Of a stretch of DNA of 32,548 nucleotides, positions 16,365-25,804 are shown piece by piece; position 1 is the stretch's first letter, and each line of letters opens with the position of its first letter. The notes under the pieces were generated by a model that did not search any database, had not been told where the DNA came from, and saw only the letters and a program-made list of their open reading frames with translations. Position numbers and translations under genes: made by a program. The stretch comes from Bacteroidia bacterium (GTDB taxonomy: Bacteria > Bacteroidota > Bacteroidia > CAILMK01 > JBBDIG01), in assembly GCA_040880525.1 (NCBI GenBank), contig JBBDIG010000025.1:1-32548 (forward strand), read 5' to 3'.

Positions 16365-18431
16365 ATGATCAGCAATGAAACCTACTATAATCGCGAGCTA
16401 AGCTGGCTTTCCTTCAACCATCGTGTGCTTCAGGAAGCCAAAGATCCTACAGTGCCGCTGTTTGAGCGCATTAAATTTCTCGCAATTTATTCCTCCAATC
16501 TTGATGAATTTTACCGGGTACGGGTAGCCTCCCTCCGCGCTTTCATGGAGCTGAAAACAAAAACGATAAAAAAACTTCCGGACGAGCCTACCCATCTTTT
16601 GGAGGAAATTCATAGGCGCGTATATGAGCAACAGGTGGAGTTCGGCCACGTATTTTCCCAAACCATCCTTCCTGAACTCAGGGAGAACGCTATAATTCTG
16701 GTGGATGAAAATTCGGTACCCAAGAACCTCGAATCACAAATGCGCGCCTATTTTACCAGTCAGGTTCAGCCCTACCTGCGGCCCGTCATTGTGGAAAATC
16801 CGCAGCAGCCTCCCTTTCTTCAAAACAAAGGAAACTACCTCGCCTGCCAGTTGAAGATGGCCTCAGCCGGATCGCCATACGGATCTTACAGCATTGCTCT
16901 TATCCGCATTCCTTCTCCCGGCATTCAGCGGTTCCGGGCGTTTGCACTGGATGGAAAAAATTACGTCATTTTTCTGGATGACCTGATCCGGCTTTACATC
17001 CGCAGAATTTTCCCGGAAATAGAGGTCCGCGATATTTATGCGATCAAGGTATCACGTGATGCCGAACTTTATATTGATGATGAATACTCTGGTAACCTGG
17101 CCGATAAGATCCGCAAAAGCCTATCGAAGCGCATTACCGGAATGCCCATTCGTTTTCTCTACGACCAGGAAATGCCGGAGGATTTTCTGGAAACACTCCG
17201 CAGAATTTTTACGGTAGCGCAGGAAGATATGGCTCCGGGAGGCCGCTATCACAATCTTGACGAACTGATGTCCTTTCCCAACTTTGGCCGGACGGATTTG
17301 ATGTATGAAAAAATGCCGGCACTGGCCCATCCCCGGCTTCAGGAATATGATACGCTGATGGCCGAAATTGACAAGGGAGACCTGATGCTGCACTTCCCTT
17401 ACCAGTCGTTCGATTACGTGCGGCAGTTGATCGAAGAGGCTGCCGATGATCCTGACGTTAAAGAGATCAGGATCAGTTTGTATCGGATAGCTGAGCAATC
17501 CAGGGTGGTGAAGGCCATGCTTTATGCTGCTGAAAAAGGAAAGAAGGTAGTGGCTCAGGTGGAATTGAAAGCCCGCTTTGATGAAGCCACCAACCTCTAC
17601 TGGGCGGGCGAAATGGAGAAAGGTGGGATAAAGATCATTTACAGCCTGCCAGAGCTGAAGATACATGCCAAACTGCTGCTGATAAGCAAACGAATTGATG
17701 GGAAAACCAGAAACTACGCTTATCTGGGCACAGGCAATTTTAATGAGGAAAATGCACGTATATACTGTGATCATGCCCTCCTCACTTCTGATCCGCGACT
17801 GGCGGATGAAGTGGGCAGCATTTTCCAGTTTCTGCAAAAGCCGCAAACCCCACCGAAGCATCGGCATTTGCTCGTAGCTCCTTTCAACCTGCGCAGTAAA
17901 ATCGAGGAGTATCTGGATTTTGAAATAAACGAAGCAAAACAGGGACGGGAAGCCTGGGCGATCCTGAAAATGAACAGCCTTGAAGATTCATCTATGATCG
18001 CGAAACTTTACGAAGCCGGGCGGGCCGGTGTCAAGATCCGTATGATCGTTCGTGGAATTTGCTGCCTCGAACCGGGCATAAAAGGGCTGAGTGAAAATAT
18101 TGAGATCATCAGCATTGTGGATAAAATGCTGGAACATGCGCGGGTCTTCGTATTCTGCCATCACGGAAAACGCATTATGTATGCAGGATCTGCTGACCTG
18201 ATGAAACGCAATCTCAGCCACCGGGTGGAGGTGATGTTCCCCATTTACGATCCTCAGGTCTGGCAGGAGGTATGGGACATTCTCCAGTTGCAATTACGGG
18301 ACAACACCAAAGCCCGGATAATAAACAGAATTCAGGATAATCCTTATAAAAATGGCGGCAAGAAAAAGCACCGTGCCCAGGTGGAAACCTATCTGATGCT
18401 AAAGGAAAAGCTGAAGGATATTGCTGAATAG
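16365..18431 (+). CDS. ppk1: polyphosphate kinase 1
   Basis: 688 residues. Reversibly transfers the gamma phosphate of ATP to polyphosphate. The N-terminal YYNRELSWLSFNHRVLQEA and SNLDEFYRVRVASL are typical; the phosphorylated His is H434 (LKIHAKLLLI), close to the well-known H435 of E. coli, and the second His is H591 (KMLEHARVFVF, E. coli H592). GTGNFNEENARIYCDHALLT and GSADLMKRNLSHRVEVMFP complete the phospholipase-D-like halves. ATG 16365 is preferred over the upstream TTG. It converges on the nucleotide cyclase gene across a degenerate repeat. Confidence 0.98.
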   Translation: MISNETYYNRELSWLSFNHRVLQEAKDPTVPLFERIKFLAIYSSNLDEFYRVRVASLRAFMELKTKTIKKLPDEPTHLLEEIHRRVYEQQVEFGHVFSQTILPELRENAIILVDENSVPKNLESQMRAYFTSQVQPYLRPVIVENPQQPPFLQNKGNYLACQLKMASAGSPYGSYSIALIRIPSPGIQRFRAFALDGKNYVIFLDDLIRLYIRRIFPEIEVRDIYAIKVSRDAELYIDDEYSGNLADKIRKSLSKRITGMPIRFLYDQEMPEDFLETLRRIFTVAQEDMAPGGRYHNLDELMSFPNFGRTDLMYEKMPALAHPRLQEYDTLMAEIDKGDLMLHFPYQSFDYVRQLIEEAADDPDVKEIRISLYRIAEQSRVVKAMLYAAEKGKKVVAQVELKARFDEATNLYWAGEMEKGGIKIIYSLPELKIHAKLLLISKRIDGKTRNYAYLGTGNFNEENARIYCDHALLTSDPRLADEVGSIFQFLQKPQTPPKHRHLLVAPFNLRSKIEEYLDFEINEAKQGREAWAILKMNSLEDSSMIAKLYEAGRAGVKIRMIVRGICCLEPGIKGLSENIEIISIVDKMLEHARVFVFCHHGKRIMYAGSADLMKRNLSHRVEVMFPIYDPQVWQEVWDILQLQLRDNTKARIINRIQDNPYKNGGKKKHRAQVETYLMLKEKLKDIAE

Positions 18432-18530
18432 TGAACAGTGAGTAGTGAGTAGTGAGCAGTGAATTAGTGAAGAGTGAGCAGTGAATATTGAACTCGGAAC
18501 TCGGAACACTGAACTCTGAACACTGAAACA
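18432..18530. repeat. degenerate short tandem repeat between ppk1 and the cyclase
   Basis: The left half is built of variants of AGTGAGTAGTGAGCAGTGAA; the right half of GAACTCGGAACACTGAA-like words with a 7-10-base period. It fills the whole gap between two convergent genes exactly to their stop codons. Confidence 0.8.
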
Positions 18531-19634
18531 CTAACCCACCTTTTCTTCAACGGCATATACTTTTACCGTTTTGTTTTTTCCTTTTAAATCAATATCACCG
18601 ATCAATTCCATTGTGTAGGGAATATGGTCTGGCAGCTTTGATTTTACATTTTCAGAAATAAGCAGCTTTTTATGGAACACGTTGCACTGTCCTTCCAGTC
18701 GGGCTGCCGTATTCAGCACGTCTCCATGATAGGCGATCTCCGACTTTATCTCCCCTACCTCAACTATGGTAACAAATCCGGCATCCATCCCTGCCTTAAA
18801 AACCGGTACAAAACCATACTTACTCCTGTAATAACCTGCATTTAGCTGTAGTACTTTTTCAAAGGCAAAAAAAGCGCTGAATGGTTGAACATCAATCTGT
18901 CCTTTTTTCACCCGCCATGTCAGTACTACCTCATCCCCTACGTATTGATAGACCTCAGCATGGCATTTCCTCACCACCCTGGCCAGGTGATAAAAGCAAT
19001 CCTGTATGAGCATACTGAACCTGAGATGGCCTAGATCCTCAGCATACGTGGTGGATGATTTCAGGTCTATAAACAGGAATACACTCTCTTCGGTAATCGG
19101 CTGATAATATTTTCCGGTGAGCATATTCCATATCACCCTGATGCCGAGCTTTCGGGATACCTCCCGGGTGAAACTGATAATAAAGCTGAAAAAGCTGCAA
19201 TACACCAGGATAGCGATGAATGACCGGCTCAGAAAAAAGTCAGCAGCCAACGGAATGAGATGGCCCAGGGCGTTCTGTTTCACCAATACCTGGGAAATCA
19301 TAAAGAGCAGCAGGACAACAAAAACAATGGTGACAATGAGAAAAAGTGCTTTCAACAGAATAATGTAGAAGAGGGGCTTCTTGCGCATCGAAGGGTCGAA
19401 TATCCGGTTATCAGCCAAGCCCGTAATCAGACCAAGCAGGAATCCTCCCAGCGTGAGTTGCAGGTGCAGAAGCACCACACTATAGCTGTAAGTATCAGCA
19501 AGAATGGGTGAATATTCAGAGAATCCATACCATTTAAAAAAGGCATAAAGATTCCCTGCCAGAACCCATGCTGACACAAAAAACAAGATGTTTAGAAAGC
19601 TGTCGCGGTTATTAATAAAATATTTTCTCGGCAT
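18531..19634 (-). CDS. membrane class III nucleotide cyclase
   Basis: 367 residues. Four predicted membrane helices in 1-160 (ILFFVSAWVLAGNLYAFF, LHLQLTLGGFLLGLITGL, ILLKALFLIVTIVFVVLLLF, AILVYCSFFSFIISF), then a cyclase homology domain. Metal-binding D190 (VFLFIDLKSST) and D234 (YQYVGDEVVLTW) are present, as are N308 and R312 (GDVLNTAARLE) for transition-state binding. Positions that read adenine in standard adenylate cyclases (Lys and Asp) align with Q230 and A301, so the product cannot be assumed to be cAMP. The start lies 25 bases from the divergent HD-PycTM gene's first ATG, suggesting a shared control region. Confidence 0.93.
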   Translation of the reverse strand: MPRKYFINNRDSFLNILFFVSAWVLAGNLYAFFKWYGFSEYSPILADTYSYSVVLLHLQLTLGGFLLGLITGLADNRIFDPSMRKKPLFYIILLKALFLIVTIVFVVLLLFMISQVLVKQNALGHLIPLAADFFLSRSFIAILVYCSFFSFIISFTREVSRKLGIRVIWNMLTGKYYQPITEESVFLFIDLKSSTTYAEDLGHLRFSMLIQDCFYHLARVVRKCHAEVYQYVGDEVVLTWRVKKGQIDVQPFSAFFAFEKVLQLNAGYYRSKYGFVPVFKAGMDAGFVTIVEVGEIKSEIAYHGDVLNTAARLEGQCNVFHKKLLISENVKSKLPDHIPYTMELIGDIDLKGKNKTVKVYAVEEKVG

Positions 19635-19659
19635 AGATTAAATCGCTCTTTAACATCTC

Positions 19660-20991
19660 ATGGCTTCAGAAGTTGTGGTTTTACTTTCCTCTGCTCCTGT
19701 TAAACATTTGGTTTTAAAACTGGTAATTTATAACGGATATGCCTTACGTATTCAACAAAAAAATAATCATACAATTATAATAGTGAAGAAACACCCTGAA
19801 AGTGTGAACAGAACAGCCAATACAACCACCGAGGCAGAAGAGAAGGATATTGTAAACGAAGCCAAAGATTTCGTAACCAGATTATTGACGGAGGAACTTT
19901 CTTCTCATCACGTATACCACAACTATACGCATACCCGCGAAACTGTGGAAGCCTGTGAAGAAATAGCTTCGGCTACGGACCTGCCGGAACAGGAAAAGGA
20001 GGACCTTCTTATTGCGGCCTGGTTTCATGACACCGGATATACGCAGGTTTACACCGGCCATGAAGCGGAAAGCGTAAAATTTGCCGAACGGTTTCTGAAA
20101 GAGCAGAGCTACCCGGAGGAGCGCATTGACCGGGTGCGTAAAATAATCCTCAGTACGCAGCAGGATCAAAAGCCGGAAGACCTTGCCGAAAAAATAATTC
20201 ACGATGCTGACAATCTTCACATCGGAAAGAAACGCTTCTTCAGGCGCGGAGAATTGCTCAGAACCGAATTTGAGCACTTTTTGGATCTTCATTATTCAAA
20301 CAAAGAATGGGAAAAAATCCAGTTCAATTTTTTGCAAAAAACTGATTTTTATACGCTTTACGCAAAAAATGAATATGGCGGCCGCAGAGCCAAAAACCTT
20401 GCGAAACAGCGTAAAGCCAAAACCCAACGTACCAAACTTGGCCGCGGAATAGAAACCATGTACCGCACGGCTTATGACAATCACATCAGCCTGAGCTCAA
20501 TCGCTGATGCCAAAGCCAATATGATGATCAGTATCAATACCATCATCATGTCCATCATCGTAACGCTGATGAGCACGGGTTTCACCTTTTTCTCTGATAC
20601 TTCGCTGGAACATGTCCGGTACACTTTACCCATCCTGGCTTTGCTTGTGGGATCCACCATTTCCCTGGTATTCGCCATTCTCTCTGCCCGGCCCAACGTT
20701 ACGCACGTTAATGTGGATAAGGAAAAACTTTATAGCCGGCAGTCCAGCATTCTGTTTTTTGGCAACTTCGTTTCACTGCTTCGCGAAGAGTTTGTGAAAC
20801 GCCTGAGCACCTTCAGAAAAAATGAAAATATGCTTTATGATAATATGTCGGTTGATCTCTATTTTCTAGGATTAGTGCTACATAAAAAGTACAGGCTGGT
20901 TCGTATTTCCTATAATATTTTTATGGGCAGCCTTATCATTTGTGTTTCGCTTTTTATTGCAATTTTTCTTTATTCCGAATTTAGCAATTAA
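19660..20991 (+). CDS. HD-domain phosphohydrolase fused to a Pycsar-effector-like (DUF5706) membrane domain
   Basis: 443 residues from ATG 19660; the first 45 or so look unlike a protein start, and GTG at 19783 or 19804 (VNRTANTTTEAEEKD) may be real. The HD domain has H87/H91 (YHNYTHTRET), H123-D124 (AAWFHDTGYT) and D182 (IIHDADNLHIG). The C-terminal part (SSIADAKANMMISINTIIMS, TLPILALLVGSTISLVFAIL, SARPNVTHV) is the DUF5706/PycTM type, followed by a third hydrophobic helix at the end. PycTM proteins are membrane effectors switched on by cyclic pyrimidine nucleotides in Pycsar antiphage systems. A class III cyclase is divergent beside it, and a lipoprotein gene begins 10 bases after its stop. 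Confidence 0.9.
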   Translation: MASEVVVLLSSAPVKHLVLKLVIYNGYALRIQQKNNHTIIIVKKHPESVNRTANTTTEAEEKDIVNEAKDFVTRLLTEELSSHHVYHNYTHTRETVEACEEIASATDLPEQEKEDLLIAAWFHDTGYTQVYTGHEAESVKFAERFLKEQSYPEERIDRVRKIILSTQQDQKPEDLAEKIIHDADNLHIGKKRFFRRGELLRTEFEHFLDLHYSNKEWEKIQFNFLQKTDFYTLYAKNEYGGRRAKNLAKQRKAKTQRTKLGRGIETMYRTAYDNHISLSSIADAKANMMISINTIIMSIIVTLMSTGFTFFSDTSLEHVRYTLPILALLVGSTISLVFAILSARPNVTHVNVDKEKLYSRQSSILFFGNFVSLLREEFVKRLSTFRKNENMLYDNMSVDLYFLGLVLHKKYRLVRISYNIFMGSLIICVSLFIAIFLYSEFSN

Positions 20992-21001
20992 GCGGACAAT
21001 T

Positions 21002-21928
21002 ATGGCCATCAAGTTCTTGCCTTTATATTTTCTATTGCTGTTTTCATGCAATCAAAATAATATTGAGAATGAGGCTGAAACGTCATCTGAGGAAATATCA
21101 GATACGGTTCCCGATTTTAATTATCAATTAAATAAAGAAGATACTAAATATGATCCGGGGGAAGAACTGGTGGAAATTTCAGGGCTTGAATACCTCAATG
21201 ATTCTGTCCATTTGTGCATTCAGGATGAAGAAGGTATTGTATTCTTTTTCAACCTGAGAACGGAAAATGTGGTACGCAAGCTTCGCTTCCACGGCCAGGG
21301 CGATTTTGAAGGCGTGGCGCGCGCAGGCAATGATCTATGGGTTCTTAAGAGCGATGTTACCCTGTACCGCATTATAAATTTTACAGAAGAAAATCCCCGG
21401 GTAGAGAAACATACCACCCGGCTGGGTGAAGACCAGGATGCCGAAGGGCTTTGTTATGATGAAAAACATCATCGTTTATTGATCGCCTGTAAAGATGACG
21501 CAGGAATTAATAATAAAAATAAAAAAGCTGTTTATGCTTTTGATTTAAATAAAAAGGAAATACTAGAGCAACCTGTAATTCTTATTGATTCCGAAGAAAT
21601 GCGGGAACACGTGCTGGACAATGCACTTGATGAAGTATCCCTGGCCGTTCGGGAGGCCATTACCCTTTCCGGAAGCAAAAGCTTTATCCGGCCCTCTGCT
21701 ATTGCCATTCATCCGGCCGATGGCAGCGTATTTATTCTATCTTCCAGGTTTTCTATTTTAATTGTGCTTAATGCAGATTATACCGTCAGGCATGTATTAT
21801 CTGTTGAAAACGATCATTTTCTCCAGCCGGAAGGAATTACCTTCAGCTCTGGCGGTGATCTTTATATTTCAAATGAAGGAAATAATTTAACGCCCAATAT
21901 TTTAAAATTCTCGCAACGTGATAAATAG
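21002..21928 (+). CDS. SdiA-regulated-like beta-propeller lipoprotein
   Basis: 308 residues from ATG 21002 (MAIKFLPLYFLLLFSCNQN), a lipoprotein signal with lipobox LFSC at C16; the frame is open upstream but into the end of the previous gene. The body (VEISGLEYLNDSVHLCIQDEEG, GQGDFEGVARAGNDLWVLKS, EDQDAEGLCYDEKHHRLLIACKD, RPSAIAIHPADGSVFILSS, QPEGITFSSGGDLYISNEG) shows the blade pattern of the SdiA-regulated family, a predicted six-bladed propeller. It is 10 bases after the HD-PycTM gene and overlaps the next gene by 11 bases, so all three are likely one operon. Confidence 0.85.
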   Translation: MAIKFLPLYFLLLFSCNQNNIENEAETSSEEISDTVPDFNYQLNKEDTKYDPGEELVEISGLEYLNDSVHLCIQDEEGIVFFFNLRTENVVRKLRFHGQGDFEGVARAGNDLWVLKSDVTLYRIINFTEENPRVEKHTTRLGEDQDAEGLCYDEKHHRLLIACKDDAGINNKNKKAVYAFDLNKKEILEQPVILIDSEEMREHVLDNALDEVSLAVREAITLSGSKSFIRPSAIAIHPADGSVFILSSRFSILIVLNADYTVRHVLSVENDHFLQPEGITFSSGGDLYISNEGNNLTPNILKFSQRDK

Positions 21929-24900
21929 GTTGGTAAAGAGGGCACCGTGGCTGCTCATTATCGCATTTCTTCCCTCCTGCTCTGTTCAGGGACCCATGTA
22001 CAGCATCGCCAATATGGAGTGGGAGGAGAAATGGCCTGCACCGGCTGATACACCGCTTTATTCTGTAATCCTGCTGGGCGACCCCGGAAAACTGAAGGAA
22101 GAGAATGACCCTACACTGGCGCTGCTGGACAGCCTTCTGCCGGCAGCAGGTAAGAACAGCGCCACTGTTTCGCTCGGAGACAACATCTACACCTATGGAT
22201 TGCCTCCCGTTGGCGCAGAGGGCCGTGACGAAGCCGAAGAACGCTCCAGGCGATTTCTTGATGCTTTCTCAGAATATAAGGGCAAACTATTCCTGATACC
22301 CGGAAACCACGACTGGAAGCGAAGCCTGGAAGGTGGATGGGAACAGGTAAGGCGCCAGGAAAGATTTGTGGAAAACTACCTTGACCACGGCAACATCTGG
22401 CGGCCTGACAATGGCTGCCCCGGCCCCGTAGAGATCCCGCTGGACAGCAACATCGTACTTATCCTGCTGGACACGGAATGGTGGCTGCATCCCTTCGATA
22501 AACCTACTGACAGGGACGGCCTCTGCGACATTACCAACCGCAATGATTTTGTGCTGCAATTGCGAGACATGCTCCGGAAAAATAAGGACAAACAGATAAT
22601 CGTAGGAGCGCACCATCCGCTCATTACCAATGGAACGCATGGCGGGCGATTCCCCGTAACAGACCACATTTTTCCTTTCAGAGCACTCAATTCTGCCCTG
22701 TTTATTCCCATGCCCATTATCGGTTCCATATATCCGCTCTACAGGCGCTACCTCGGAAATATACAGGATCTCTCCCACCCCGACTATCAGGATCTGCAGG
22801 AAACATTGTTTCAGCTCTTTGAGCTTTATCCCAATATAATTTATGCAGCCGGGCATGAGCACAATTTGCAATACTCACGGTATCAGGATGATCACCACCT
22901 GGTAAGCGGATCTGCCTGCAAGGTTACCTATATCGCACGCGGTCCGGATGCTGATTTCCTGTATGCCCACCTGGGCCTTATGCAAATAGACTTTATGCCT
23001 GACCGGTCTGTTTGGCTCAAGGTATTTGCAAGTGCGGACAAAAACGAACCTACCGGGCTGGTATTCAGAAAGCTGCTGTTTAAAGTGCCGGAAGCTCCGG
23101 CTCTTGTAGAGAAGGCAACAGTAAAGGAAGGCGCATTCATTGACAGCACCGTAACCATCCCTGCCGGAGAATCCTTCCGTGCAGCAAGCTTCAAGCGCTT
23201 TTGGCTGGGCGATCATTATCGCGATGCATGGACAGCTCCGGTGGATGTGAAAGTAATGGACATGAGCACCTATGACGGAGGCTTGAGACCGATGAAACGC
23301 GGAGGCGGAATGTCTACAAAATCATTAAGGCTCAGCTCGCCCGATGGCAACCAGCACATATTCCGCAGTATTTTAAAATCGCCACAGGTGCTGCCGGAAG
23401 GACTGGAAAATACGCTGGCCGATGCGGTAGTGCGCGACCAGGTATCCGCTCTTCATCCTTACGGAGCCTTTTCGGTACCGGTGCTGGCTGATGCTGCCGG
23501 AGTTTTCCACACCACGCCAGTATTGCGGTTTATTCCGGAAGATCCGCTCCTGGGCAACTATGATGACTTCAACAATACGCTGGTGCTGGTGGAAGAACGG
23601 CCCAACGAGGATGAAACGGCCTGTACCAATTTTGGATGCGCACCAGACGTGAAAGGCACTAACGTAGCGCTGGAAGACCTGCAAAAGGACAACGACTATG
23701 AGGTGGATGAACATGCCGTTTTGCGGGCACGCCTCCTGGATATGCTGCTCGGAGACTGGGACCGCCATGATGACCAATGGCGGTGGGCCTATTTTGAGAA
23801 GGATAAAGGTGCGCTGCTGCTGCCCATCCCGCGGGACAGGGACGCGGTTTTTCACAAGTTTGATGGCCTGCTGCCCTGGATCATCAGGAGGGAATGGCTG
23901 TTTCCAAAATTAAGTTCCTACACTCCCGAAATTGAATCTTTGCGGGGACTGAACTATAACGCCCGGTATTTTGACAGGACTTTTCTTACCGGCCTTTCCC
24001 GGCAGGATTGGATATTGGAAGCACAGCGGTTGCAGCAATTGATGACGAATAAAACAATAGATTCTGCGCTCAGCGTATGGCCGGATACGATTTACGACCT
24101 CACCGGACCGGCCATTAAAGAAACCTTGCTTCAGCGAAGGGAAGATCTGGTAAAATATGCTATTAAATATTATGAAATACTAGCGAAAGAAGTGGATATC
24201 GCGGGAAGCGATAAACACGAATATTTTGAAGTGGAACGCCTTAATAATGACGAGACTGAAGTAACCGTATGGAAAACCACGACTGACAAAGGGCGCCAGC
24301 ATCTTATTTATCACCGGGTATTTAAAACCGGTGAAACTAATGAGATCAGGCTCTATGGGCGCGGAGGCAATGATACTTTCATCGTGAGCGGCCATGTGAA
24401 TAAAGGCATCAAAGTCCGCATCATCGGGGGTGGCAATAGCGATCTGATTATTGACAGTTCGCGCGTGAGCGGCCTTTCAAAAAAGACTGTTATTTATGAT
24501 ACTGAAACCGGGAATAAAATAATAGAAAGCAAAGAAACAAAAGATAAAACGATGGCAGATCCTGCGGTCAATCGCCTTGAGCGTACTGCTTTTGAATATG
24601 ACCTTGTGGCCCCGGCTTCTTATTTTCAATATAATATTGATGATGGCGTGCTGATAGGCGGTGGCGTTCAAATCACTACAGAAGGTTTCAGAAAGGATCC
24701 GTATAAAACGCGCCACAGAATTTTAGGAAATTTTGCATTTCTTACCCATTCTTTTAATTTTAAATATTCGGCTGAATTTAATGAAAGCATAGGAAATAAA
24801 GATTTCATAATGCAAGCCCATGCCTTTACGCCACGATATGCAGGTAATTATTTTGGAATGGGCAATGAAACTGAGAAGCTGGGCAGCCTTTATTTTCACC

Positions 24901-25634
24901 GCATCCGCTATGACGAATTCCTCATCCAGCCGGGCCTGAGAAGGCGCTACCGCAATAATCATCATTTGCAGTTTAATTTGAATTATTTATTTAATGAAGT
25001 ACGGGAAACGGATAATACATTTATTGCCTCCACCCAGTCAGATCAACCGGAATCAGTTTTTACGCAAAGTCATTGGTTAGGTGCAAACGGCCAATATAGT
25101 TATCATTTTGTGGATAGCGAGGTGAATCCCAAGCGCGGTATCCGCTTTAAGGCGCAGGCCGGAGCAAATCAGGAAATCGCTCCTGCTCCCAAGCAGTGGC
25201 TCACGCTGAATTCTGAATTCACCGTTTACATCACGCTCATCCGGCCGCTGGTGCTGGCCAACCGCTGGGGAGGCGGCACCAATATCGGGCAATTCGACTT
25301 TTACCAGGCCCAAACCCTGGGCGGACCAGAAAACCTGCGCGGATACAGGCGAACCCGGTTTTATGGCCATTCGCGTTTCTACCAGAACACTGAGCTCAGG
25401 TTGCATCTTTTCAATTTCAAAAGCATTTTATTTCCGGGGCATGTTGGCCTAATCGGTCATTATGATTATGGACGTGTCTGGGTGCAGGATGAAATTTCGG
25501 ATAAATGGCATCAGGGCTACGGAGGCGGAGTTTGGATCAGCCCCCTCAACAAAGTGATCTTCAGCGGCACCTACACTTTCTCCGAAGACGAAACTAACGG
25601 ACTGCTCAATGTGAAGCTTGGGTTTTTCTTTTAG
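21918..25634 (+). CDS. metallophosphoesterase - central domain - outer-membrane beta-barrel fusion
   Basis: 1238 residues from GTG 21918. A lipoprotein-type signal (WLLIIAFLPSCSVQG) leads into a calcineurin-like phosphoesterase: GDPGK, SLGDNIYTYG, IPGNHDWK (about 128-133), VGAHHPLITNGTHGG and AAGHEHNLQYS. The central part contains LLGDWDRHDDQWRW (613-622) and LPIPRDRDAVFHKFDG, reminiscent of atypical kinase-like catalytic loops. From about 900 (LIGGGVQITTEGFRKDP, NYFGMGNETEKLG) to the end (GGPENLRGYRRTRFYG, GLLNVKLGFFF with terminal Phe) it is a BamA/TamA-like surface-antigen barrel. Probably anchored in the outer membrane with the phosphoesterase in the periplasm or outside. Confidence 0.88.
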   Translation: MINRLVKRAPWLLIIAFLPSCSVQGPMYSIANMEWEEKWPAPADTPLYSVILLGDPGKLKEENDPTLALLDSLLPAAGKNSATVSLGDNIYTYGLPPVGAEGRDEAEERSRRFLDAFSEYKGKLFLIPGNHDWKRSLEGGWEQVRRQERFVENYLDHGNIWRPDNGCPGPVEIPLDSNIVLILLDTEWWLHPFDKPTDRDGLCDITNRNDFVLQLRDMLRKNKDKQIIVGAHHPLITNGTHGGRFPVTDHIFPFRALNSALFIPMPIIGSIYPLYRRYLGNIQDLSHPDYQDLQETLFQLFELYPNIIYAAGHEHNLQYSRYQDDHHLVSGSACKVTYIARGPDADFLYAHLGLMQIDFMPDRSVWLKVFASADKNEPTGLVFRKLLFKVPEAPALVEKATVKEGAFIDSTVTIPAGESFRAASFKRFWLGDHYRDAWTAPVDVKVMDMSTYDGGLRPMKRGGGMSTKSLRLSSPDGNQHIFRSILKSPQVLPEGLENTLADAVVRDQVSALHPYGAFSVPVLADAAGVFHTTPVLRFIPEDPLLGNYDDFNNTLVLVEERPNEDETACTNFGCAPDVKGTNVALEDLQKDNDYEVDEHAVLRARLLDMLLGDWDRHDDQWRWAYFEKDKGALLLPIPRDRDAVFHKFDGLLPWIIRREWLFPKLSSYTPEIESLRGLNYNARYFDRTFLTGLSRQDWILEAQRLQQLMTNKTIDSALSVWPDTIYDLTGPAIKETLLQRREDLVKYAIKYYEILAKEVDIAGSDKHEYFEVERLNNDETEVTVWKTTTDKGRQHLIYHRVFKTGETNEIRLYGRGGNDTFIVSGHVNKGIKVRIIGGGNSDLIIDSSRVSGLSKKTVIYDTETGNKIIESKETKDKTMADPAVNRLERTAFEYDLVAPASYFQYNIDDGVLIGGGVQITTEGFRKDPYKTRHRILGNFAFLTHSFNFKYSAEFNESIGNKDFIMQAHAFTPRYAGNYFGMGNETEKLGSLYFHRIRYDEFLIQPGLRRRYRNNHHLQFNLNYLFNEVRETDNTFIASTQSDQPESVFTQSHWLGANGQYSYHFVDSEVNPKRGIRFKAQAGANQEIAPAPKQWLTLNSEFTVYITLIRPLVLANRWGGGTNIGQFDFYQAQTLGGPENLRGYRRTRFYGHSRFYQNTELRLHLFNFKSILFPGHVGLIGHYDYGRVWVQDEISDKWHQGYGGGVWISPLNKVIFSGTYTFSEDETNGLLNVKLGFFF

Positions 25635-25671
25635 GGGTAGATTAAGTCTGAGAAAGCAGACCATAGCCAAC

Positions 25672-25804
25672 GGTTTAAACCATAGGTAATCGTTATCGAA
25701 ATAAACCCAACCATTTCAATGGTTTTAAAAACCGGACTGGCACAAATCGCTAATAACACAATTATTGAAAATGGTTAAAACCAATTTGTCTTGTGGTTTA
25801 AACC
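25672..25804. repeat. cluster of GGTTTAAACC-type palindromes
   Basis: GGTTTAAACC occurs at 25672-25681 and 25795-25804, with related GGTTTTAAAAACC (25721-25733) and GGTTAAAACC (25773-25782) between, in the 208-base gap between convergent genes. Confidence 0.6.

Noticed and set aside
17121-17867. A 248-residue minus-strand frame inside ppk1.
   Set aside because: Lies wholly antisense within a strongly conserved gene; a shadow frame.
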